Assembly: GCF_001692445.1 (NCBI RefSeq) | Contig: NZ_MAQA01000033.1 | Span: forward strand, 1 to 55,511 | Source of the DNA: Oerskovia enterophila | Lineage (GTDB): Bacteria; Actinomycetota; Actinomycetes; Actinomycetales; Cellulomonadaceae | Length of the DNA stretch: 55,511 nucleotides | Direction: 5' to 3' | Shown here: piece by piece, positions 49,410 through 55,511 of the stretch | Layout of the letters: every line of letters begins with the position of its first letter | Numbering within the stretch: position 1 is the first letter of the stretch | Notes under the pieces: generated by a model | What the model was told of the DNA's origin: nothing | Seen by the model: the letters and a program-made list of their open reading frames with translations, nothing else | The model's database searches: none | Position numbers and translations under genes: made by a program

Positions 49410-52400
49410 GTGACTGCTGAACTCGACGCCGCAGGAGCCCCCGTCCCGCCAGAGCGCACCACGGAGGCAGACGCCCAGCACGCCGCGAAGGCGGCCGCCG
49501 CCGAGGCGTCCGCACGGTCCGCGGCCCGCAGCGAGGCAGAGCGCGCAGCGGACGCGGCCCGCGAGGCCGTCGCGACCGCGGTGCGGACCACGACGCGCGG
49601 CATCGTCGACACCTCGACGCGGCGCCGGGCCGAGTACTCGACCGACGCCTCGAACTACCGCGTCGTCCCGGAGATGGTGGTCTTCCCGATCTCGACCGAC
49701 GACGTCGTCGCGACCCTCGACGTGACGCGCGAGCTGGGCGTCCCGCTCACGGCGCGCGGCGCGGGCACGTCGGTCGCGGGCAACTCGATCGGCCCGGGCG
49801 TCGTGATCGACTTCTCGCGGCACGTCAACCGCGTCCTGTCGCTCGACCCGGAGGCACGAACGGCCCGCATCGAGCCGGGCGTGGTCATGTCGACGCTCCA
49901 GAAGGCCGCGGCCCCGCACGGCCTGCGGTTCGGGCCCGACCCCTCGACGCAGAACCGTGCGACGCTCGGCGGCATGATCGGCAACAACGCGTGCGGCCCG
50001 CACGCGGTCGCGTACGGGCGCACCGCGGACAACGTGGTCGAGCTCGACGTGGTCGACGGCACGGGCCGGCGCTTCACCGCGGGTAAGGGCGACCCGACGT
50101 TCGCCGCCGTCCCGGGCCTCGCGAAGATCGTCAAGGACAACCTGGCGCTCATCCGCACCGAGTTCGGGCGGTTCGGCCGCCAGGTCTCCGGCTACTCGGT
50201 CGAGCACCTGCTGCCGGAGAACGGCTCCGACCTCGCCAAGATGCTCGTGGGCACCGAGGGCACGCTCGTGACGATCCTCGAGGCCACGGTCGCCCTGGTC
50301 CCGATGCCGAGCGCGCCCACGCTCGTCGTCCTCGCCTACGAGGACATGCCCACCGCGGCCGACGACGTCCCCGCCCTCCTCTCGCTGGGCCCGCTCGCGG
50401 TCGAGGGCCTCGACGCCCGCCTCGTCGACGTGGTGCGCCGCGCCAAGGGCGCGGACTCGGTCCCCGAGCTGCCGCCGGGCGGCGGCTGGATGATGGTCGA
50501 GGTCGGGGGCGCGACTCCCGAGGAGGCGTACGCGAACGCCGAGGCGATCGTCGCGGCGTCCGCGTCGACGTCCACGCGCATCCTGCCCGCGGGCCCCGAC
50601 GCCACGGCCATGTGGCAGATCCGGGCCGACGGCGCCGGGCTGGCCGGGCGCACCCCCGCGGGCGAGCAGGCGTGGCCGGGGTGGGAGGACTCCGCGGTCC
50701 CTCCGGAGAAGCTGGGCGCCTACCTGCGCGACCTCGACGAGCTCATGGCGCGCTACGGCGTCGACGGCCTGCCGTACGGGCACTTCGGCGACGGGTGCGT
50801 GCACCTGCGCATCGACATCCCGCTCGAGACCTCGGGATCGGTCCTGCGCACCTTCATGACCGAGGCCGCGCAGCTCGTGGCCAAGTACGGCGGCTCGCTG
50901 TCGGGCGAGCACGGCGACGGCCGCGCGCGCTCGGAGCTGCTGCCCGTCATGTACTCACCCGAGGCCATCTCGCTGTTCGAGCAGATCAAGGCGCTGTTCG
51001 ACCCGCAGGACGTGCTCAACCCGGGCGTGATCGTGCGGCCCAGCGCCGTGGACGCCGACCTGCGCCGGCCCAGGGCGCTGCCGGTGCTGCCGACCAAGGG
51101 CGGCTTCTCGTTCAGCCACGACCACGGCGACATGACCCAGGCCGTCCACCGCTGCGTCGGCGTCGGCAAGTGCCGCGCGGACTCCTCGGCGTCGGGCGGG
51201 TTCATGTGCCCCTCGTACCAGGCGACCAAGGACGAGAAGGACGTCACGCGCGGCCGCGCCCGCGTGCTCCAGGACGCGATCAACGGCACGCTCGTGGGCG
51301 GCCTCACGTCGCCCGAGGTCCGTGACTCGCTCGACCTGTGCCTGTCCTGCAAGGCCTGCTCGGCCGACTGCCCCGCGGGTGTCGACATGGCCCAGTACAA
51401 GGCCGAGGTGCTGCACCGGACCTACCAGGGCAAGCTGCGCCCCATGAACCACTACGCCCTGGGCTGGCTCCCGCGCTGGGCCCGTCTCGCGGGCATGATG
51501 CCGCGGCTCATCAACGCGGTGCTCGGCATCCGTCCCGTCGCGAAGCTCGTGCTCACGCTCGGCGGCATGGACTCGCGCCGCGAGGTCCCCCGCTTCGCCG
51601 AGGTCCCCTTCCGCACCTGGTGGAAGCGCGGAGGCGCGACGAACGGGGTGCCGGGGCTCGCCGTCGGGCAGACGCCCGGGCGGCCCAGGACCAGCAAGCG
51701 GCCGCAGGTCGTGCTGTGGACCGACTCGTTCAGCGACGCGCTCGCACCCTCGGTGCCGCAGTCCGCGGTCACGGTGCTCGACGCCGCGGGCTACGACGTG
51801 ATCGTGCCCGACCAGCAGGCCTGCTGCGGCCTGACCTGGATCAGCACCGGCCAGCTCGACGGGGCCCGCAAGCGCCTCGAGAACCTGCTCCAGGTCCTGG
51901 GGCCGTTCGCGGTCAACGGGATCCCGATCGTCGGGCTCGAGCCGTCGTGCACCGCGGTGCTGCGCTCGGACCTGCTCGACCTCTTCCCCGACGACCCGCG
52001 CGCGAAGGCCGTCGCGGGAGCGACCCACACGGTCGCCGAGCTGCTCACGCGCCCCGAGACGCGGCCCGCACCCGAGACCGGGTGGAAGGTCCCCGACCTG
52101 TCCGACGTCACGGCCGTCGTCCAGCCGCACTGCCACCAGCACTCCGTCATGGGCTTCCAGGCCGACGAGAAGCTGCTCCGCGGCGCGGGCGCCACGATCG
52201 ACACGCTCGCCGGGTGCTGCGGGCTCGCCGGGAACTTCGGCATGGAGAAGGGGCACTACGACGTGTCGGTGCAGGTCGCCGAGAACGCGCTCCTGCCCGC
52301 GCTGCGGGCCGCCGGGCCGAACGACATCTTCCTGGCCGACGGGTTCTCGTGCCGCACCCAGGCCGACCAGCTCGGGGGAGTGCAGGGCAAGGCGCTCGTC

Positions 52401-52424
52401 GAGCTGCTCGCCGAGCGGCTCTAG
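49410..52424 (+). CDS. GlcD-GlcF fusion: FAD-binding and Fe-S oxidoreductase
   Basis: The 1004-residue protein has an Ala-rich N-terminal helix (about 20-60), an FAD-binding PCMH domain (ARGAGTSVAGNSIGPGVVIDFS), an oxidase C-terminal domain (about 320-550), then a GlcF-like part with ferredoxin cysteines in CVGVGKCRADSS and CLSCKACSADCP and two CCG motifs (QACCGLTW, AGCCGLAGNFG). It is the single-chain D-2-hydroxyacid dehydrogenase type used for D-lactate or glycolate, feeding electrons to the respiratory chain at the membrane. Starts with GTG. The substrate cannot be told from sequence alone. Confidence 0.9.
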   Translation: MTAELDAAGAPVPPERTTEADAQHAAKAAAAEASARSAARSEAERAADAAREAVATAVRTTTRGIVDTSTRRRAEYSTDASNYRVVPEMVVFPISTDDVVATLDVTRELGVPLTARGAGTSVAGNSIGPGVVIDFSRHVNRVLSLDPEARTARIEPGVVMSTLQKAAAPHGLRFGPDPSTQNRATLGGMIGNNACGPHAVAYGRTADNVVELDVVDGTGRRFTAGKGDPTFAAVPGLAKIVKDNLALIRTEFGRFGRQVSGYSVEHLLPENGSDLAKMLVGTEGTLVTILEATVALVPMPSAPTLVVLAYEDMPTAADDVPALLSLGPLAVEGLDARLVDVVRRAKGADSVPELPPGGGWMMVEVGGATPEEAYANAEAIVAASASTSTRILPAGPDATAMWQIRADGAGLAGRTPAGEQAWPGWEDSAVPPEKLGAYLRDLDELMARYGVDGLPYGHFGDGCVHLRIDIPLETSGSVLRTFMTEAAQLVAKYGGSLSGEHGDGRARSELLPVMYSPEAISLFEQIKALFDPQDVLNPGVIVRPSAVDADLRRPRALPVLPTKGGFSFSHDHGDMTQAVHRCVGVGKCRADSSASGGFMCPSYQATKDEKDVTRGRARVLQDAINGTLVGGLTSPEVRDSLDLCLSCKACSADCPAGVDMAQYKAEVLHRTYQGKLRPMNHYALGWLPRWARLAGMMPRLINAVLGIRPVAKLVLTLGGMDSRREVPRFAEVPFRTWWKRGGATNGVPGLAVGQTPGRPRTSKRPQVVLWTDSFSDALAPSVPQSAVTVLDAAGYDVIVPDQQACCGLTWISTGQLDGARKRLENLLQVLGPFAVNGIPIVGLEPSCTAVLRSDLLDLFPDDPRAKAVAGATHTVAELLTRPETRPAPETGWKVPDLSDVTAVVQPHCHQHSVMGFQADEKLLRGAGATIDTLAGCCGLAGNFGMEKGHYDVSVQVAENALLPALRAAGPNDIFLADGFSCRTQADQLGGVQGKALVELLAERL

Positions 52425-52448
52425 ACCCGTCGCGGGGTGTGCGCGGGT

Positions 52449-52467
52449 CGCCCCTCGGGAGGGGGCG
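52449..52467. terminator. Hairpin between convergent oxidase and DUF6301-like genes
   Basis: CGCCCC (52449-52454) pairs with GGGGCG (52462-52467) and can extend over CCTC/GAGG in another register. It lies 24 bases past the oxidase stop. Confidence 0.4.
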
Positions 52468-52520
52468 GCCTCGGCGGAGCAGCTCTCAGGTGGACGTCGG
52501 ACCGGTCCGGGGGCAGGGGC

Positions 52521-53513
52521 TCAGCCCTCGGACCTGAGGTCGAGCGCGACGCCCTGGGGCGTCCGGAACATCGCGCTCAGGCTGCTGGGGGCGCAGCGGA
52601 AGGAGATCTGCGCGCCGGAGGCAAGGTCCCAGGTCGCGGAAACGGTGCCGTCGAGCTCGTGCATCGCCGGCCTTCCCCAGCCCGCTTCGCCGGCGCGCAC
52701 CATGCGCGTGAAGCCGTCGCCGAGGAAGGCCGTGGACTCCGGGGTGACCTGGCGGATCACGTCGGAGGTCCGCAGGCTCAGGTAGTTCAGGTCCTGGTGG
52801 GCCCCGATCGTCGAGACGTCCGGGACGGTGAAGCCGGAGACGGTGTTCATCAGGTACGGGGTGCCGTCCTCGACCTCGATCGTCCAACCGAAGCGTTCGA
52901 CGGCCAGACGCTGCACCTCGTCCCGCGACAGCGGCCAGGGGCGAGCCGCCCAGTACTCCATGAGGTCGCGTACCTCGGAGGGGGACATCGCCTTCCAGGT
53001 CCTGAGGGCGGGCGCGACGGACACCCCAGGAGTCCGGGGTCGGTTCGCGTCGAGCCCCAGGGTGGGGAGCTCCAGCGCACGGACGCCGCGATCCATGCGC
53101 TGGAGGCGCTCGGCGGACCACGTCCGACCTGCCGGCATCTGCTCCGGCTCACGCCACGCGCGATAGCCGAGGTCGTCCGGGCTCCCGATGCCGTACGCGT
53201 CCCGCAAGGCGTTCACGCACCGCAGGGCGAGCGCTCGATACTCGGCGGTGAGCGCTGGGAGCGCGGTCGACGCCGTCCAGTTCGGCTGTGCGATCCCCGG
53301 AGCCGTCCAACCAGCGGCGCTCAGCACGGACTCGTCCGCATCGGCGACGACGTCCGTCGCCGGAGCCTCCGCGTCGATCCTGCCAGGACCCCCTGCGAGC
53401 TGCACGTACCGCACAGGGGTCGACCTGGAGGCGACGATCAGGAAGACCCGATCGGACACGCTCCGGAACGTCGCCGCGAGCCGTTCGCCGAGCTCCGTCC
53501 AGTCCGACGTCAT
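52521..53513 (-). CDS. TY-Chap/DUF6301-like protein, possible immunity or chaperone-type protein
   Basis: The 330-residue protein starts WTELGERLAATFRSVSDRVFLIVA with RYVQLAGG and IDAEAP, resembling the TY-Chap (CesT/YbjN-like) fold of actinobacteria, followed by a linker and a second part (WPLSRDEVQRLAVERFGW, then beta strands) resembling DUF6301. The assignments rest on pattern memory and need an HMM check. Such proteins often accompany type VII or polymorphic toxin systems, but no toxin is in the window. The start codon is preceded by a 22-bp palindrome two bases away, with no clear Shine-Dalgarno. Confidence 0.55.
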   Translation of the reverse strand: MTSDWTELGERLAATFRSVSDRVFLIVASRSTPVRYVQLAGGPGRIDAEAPATDVVADADESVLSAAGWTAPGIAQPNWTASTALPALTAEYRALALRCVNALRDAYGIGSPDDLGYRAWREPEQMPAGRTWSAERLQRMDRGVRALELPTLGLDANRPRTPGVSVAPALRTWKAMSPSEVRDLMEYWAARPWPLSRDEVQRLAVERFGWTIEVEDGTPYLMNTVSGFTVPDVSTIGAHQDLNYLSLRTSDVIRQVTPESTAFLGDGFTRMVRAGEAGWGRPAMHELDGTVSATWDLASGAQISFRCAPSSLSAMFRTPQGVALDLRSEG

Positions 53514-53515
53514 CG

Positions 53516-53537
53516 GTCACCGGCCTCGGCCGGTGAC
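53516..53537. promoter_or_regulatory. 22-bp perfect palindrome directly ahead of the DUF6301-like start
   Basis: GTCACCGGCC-TC-GGCCGGTGAC is a perfect 10-2-10 inverted repeat that ends two bases before the start codon and 38 bases after the permease stop. It could hide the start in a hairpin, act as an operator, or end permease transcripts. Confidence 0.6.
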
Positions 53538-53574
53538 ATCGTCCGCCAGAGCGCAGGAGATCCGTAGGACGCCC

Positions 53575-55101
53575 TCATCCACCCATCACATCACGTGAGG
53601 TGTGAGATCCCGGCGCATGACCGGAGCTCTGATCCACCGGCGCCTCGACCTGCCAGGTGAAGGGCGCGAAGTCGAGCGTCTCGTCGCGCCACGACGGCCT
53701 GCGGGCGCTGTACGCCCAGAACGGCAGCGCCACGAACACCACGCTGAGACCGACGAGCAGCCCCACGTACGTCGTCGCGCTGCCGACCTCGATCTGGGCG
53801 GGAGGCACGAAGCTCACGACGAGCGCGAGCGTGGCCGCGAGCAGCCCGCACCCGCCGATGACCCACACCCCCACGATCCCGCCCGGCACGTGGTACCGGC
53901 GCGGTCGGTCGGGCTGCGAGTACCGCAGCGCGATCACGGCCGCGAACATCAGGACGTACGCGACGAGGTACAGGATCACGGTGAGCTGGCTCAGGAGCTG
54001 GTACGCGGCCTGGACCGACGGCAGGATCACGAACATCACGGACAGTGCCGTGACGATCGCCGCCTGCACGAGCAGGATGCGCGACGGCATGCCCGCGCGG
54101 TTGGTCCGGTGGAACCAGCGGGGCAGGTAGCCCGCGCGGGCCACCGAGAGCAGGCCCGTCGCGGGGCCTGCGACCCAGGTCACGACGCCCGCGAGGACGC
54201 CCACGGCCAGCATCGCGGCCAGGACGGGCCCGGCCCAGCCGATGCCCGCCCAGTCGAGCAGCGTGTCGTACGCGGTCAGCAGGCTCTGCGTGAGGTTGAT
54301 CTGCCCCTTGGGCACGACCACGGCGATCGCGAGGGTGCCCAGGACGAGGACGACGACGGCACCGAGCGCGGCCACGAGGATCGCGATCGGGTAGTTGCGG
54401 ATCGGGTTCTTGATCGACCGCACGTGCACCGCGTTCATCTCCATGCCCGCGTAGAACAGGAAGATGCCCGCGGCGAGCACGATGTTCGAGAACTTCGACA
54501 GGTCCGGCACGAACGCGCCCCACGAGAGCTCGACCTGCGAGGTGTTGCCGCCCGCGAGATAGGCGGCCGCGAGGCCCACCAGGAGCGCGGCGGGCACGAG
54601 CGTCCCCACGATCCCGCCCCACTTCGCGACCTGCGAGAACGACTTGACGCCGCGCAGCGCGATGAGGGTCGCGAGCCAGAACACGCCGAGGACGACCACG
54701 AGCACGAACAGCTTGTTGCTCGAGATCTGTTGGGCGGCCTCGGCGTCGGACCCCGTGTAGGCGAGCGTGACCGCGGCGAACGTGAGGATGGTCGGGAACC
54801 AGATGCAGCCCTCGATGAAGACCATGAGGATCGCGAGGAACCCCCAGCGGCTCCCGAACGCCTCGCCGACCCAGCGGAACATGCCGCCTTCCTCGGGCCA
54901 GCCGGTCGCCAGCTCTGCGGCCACGAGGCCCACGGGCGCCAGGAAGAAGAGCGCCGCGAACAGGTAGTAGAACGTCGAGGCGAGGCCGTACTCGGCCTCG
55001 GCGGGCAGCCCGCGCAGGCTCACGACCGCGACGATGTTCATGACGGCGAGCCCGGCGACCGTGATGGTCCCCGCGCCGGGTCTCGTGCGTTCTTGGCTCA
55101 C
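53575..55101 (-). CDS. APC-family amino acid permease (GadC/YjeM-like)
   Basis: The 508-residue membrane protein has about 12 TM helices and the APC segments VMNIVAVVSLRGLPAEAEYG, FFLAPVGLVAAELATGWPEEGGMFRWV and FLFYAGMEMNAVHVRSIKNP, closest in look to glutamate/GABA antiporters and YjeM. The GTG at 55101 is chosen because AGGAAGG lies about eight bases upstream; an in-frame ATG at 55170 would add 23 residues of basic sequence unlike the family. The C-terminal tail is His/Ser/Pro-rich. Substrate unknown. Confidence 0.85.
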   Translation of the reverse strand: MSQERTRPGAGTITVAGLAVMNIVAVVSLRGLPAEAEYGLASTFYYLFAALFFLAPVGLVAAELATGWPEEGGMFRWVGEAFGSRWGFLAILMVFIEGCIWFPTILTFAAVTLAYTGSDAEAAQQISSNKLFVLVVVLGVFWLATLIALRGVKSFSQVAKWGGIVGTLVPAALLVGLAAAYLAGGNTSQVELSWGAFVPDLSKFSNIVLAAGIFLFYAGMEMNAVHVRSIKNPIRNYPIAILVAALGAVVVLVLGTLAIAVVVPKGQINLTQSLLTAYDTLLDWAGIGWAGPVLAAMLAVGVLAGVVTWVAGPATGLLSVARAGYLPRWFHRTNRAGMPSRILLVQAAIVTALSVMFVILPSVQAAYQLLSQLTVILYLVAYVLMFAAVIALRYSQPDRPRRYHVPGGIVGVWVIGGCGLLAATLALVVSFVPPAQIEVGSATTYVGLLVGLSVVFVALPFWAYSARRPSWRDETLDFAPFTWQVEAPVDQSSGHAPGSHTSRDVMGG

Positions 55102-55289
55102 TGGCTGGGCCTTCCTGCGACGGGCTGGTGCGGGGTCGGGGCCGACGGTGCGACTCACGCATCCTGGCACCGGAGGGGCGGTGGCGCGCGGGGAGGAGCG
55201 GCGAGGGGGTCGTGGGACCGGCCGTGCTCGGTGCGGGCGGGCGCAGCGAGCGTCCCGCGGCGCGGGCGCGGGCTGGCAGCATGGTCGGC

Positions 55290-55511
55290 ATGGAGTTCCA
55301 GGACGTCGTCCGCCGTCGCCGCATGGTCCGTCGTTTCACGGGGGAGCCGGTCGCGCCGCGGGCTGTGGAGCGCATGCTGCGCAACGCGGTCCGCGCACCG
55401 AACGCGGGCTTCACCCAGGGCTGGGCGTTCGTCGTCCTCGACCGGCCCGACGACGTCGCGCGCTTCTGGTCCGCGACCTCACCCGTGGCGGCGGGAGAGC
55501 CGGGCGGGGGC
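55290..55511 (+). CDS. Nitroreductase family protein, 5' part
   Basis: The frame from the ATG at 55290 encodes MEFQDVVRRRRMVRRFTG then VAPRAVERMLRNAVRAPNAGFTQGWAFVVLD, the N-terminal FMN-binding region of nitroreductases, and runs off the window after 74 codons. An ATG at 55281 is in frame too. No Shine-Dalgarno is clear. It is divergent from the permease gene. Confidence 0.8.
   Translation, partial: MEFQDVVRRRRMVRRFTGEPVAPRAVERMLRNAVRAPNAGFTQGWAFVVLDRPDDVARFWSATSPVAAGEPGGG

Noticed and set aside
55102-55170. ATG at 55170 as the permease start
   Set aside because: The GTG at 55101 has AGGAAGG at good spacing and the extra 23 residues are basic and unlike APC N-termini.

Overview
The window is high-GC actinobacterial DNA (well above 70% G+C by eye). 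Third codon positions are almost always G or C, GTG starts are common and starts lacking a Shine-Dalgarno occur. Chitinases with CBM5/12 modules, an LAETG sorted protein, a LuxR regulator with an ATPase domain, YhgE/Pip, DIP1984 and NadR-PnuC together suggest a soil Micrococcales member near Cellulomonadaceae/Promicromonosporaceae (Oerskovia or Cellulosimicrobium-like). That placement is inference from gene content. The first 19 bases resemble a Nextera mosaic end, so the left edge is a contig end, not natural sequence.

Left part (1-15060): a truncated minus-strand unit with a possible 21-codon leader peptide; a large LuxR-type regulator; two secreted GH18 chitinases; a lipoprotein that shares a promoter motif with the first chitinase; an LAETG surface protein; a DUF4012 membrane protein divergent from a sigma factor. 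The 11-bp tandem array between those last two lies in their shared promoter region. The sigma gene is followed by a one-TM partner and a T-tailed terminator.

Centre (15105-22853): the most interesting locus, a seven-gene ebo-type operon with every junction overlapping (ATGA, GTGA or TGATG). The order is inositol-3-phosphate synthase, EboC (UbiA), a TIM-barrel isomerase, EboA, EboB (TatD), EboE, EboF-like phosphodiesterase. The usual cyclase EboD (3-dehydroquinate synthase-like) is absent; a different cyclitol-forming cyclase, Ino1, heads the operon. A textbook promoter (TTGACC-17-TAGGGT) precedes it. The genes suggest synthesis, prenylation and transport of an unknown cyclitol metabolite.

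Middle right (23074-34812): a subtilisin-like protease with PA domain, a small secreted crystallin/I36-like protein, then five minus-strand genes: a MoxR ATPase, an uncharacterised protein, a vWA protein with an HEIGHH motif, a coiled-coil protein and a PaaK/CapK-like adenylating enzyme. The first four overlap and form a MoxR-vWA unit of unknown function.

Right part (34924-55511): mostly housekeeping and accessory genes: P-type ATPase, YbjQ, NadR-PnuC (NAD salvage), OsmC, an SDR protein, a degenerate ABC-ATPase/YhgE pair, DIP1984, an XRE-cupin regulator, three GNAT acetyltransferases, an AhpD-like protein, a GlcD-GlcF fusion oxidase, a DUF6301/TY-Chap-like protein, an amino acid permease and the start of a nitroreductase. 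I found no tRNA, rRNA, insertion sequence or CRISPR array. TAGGGT recurs as the -10 box, twice placed so that the message would be leaderless.
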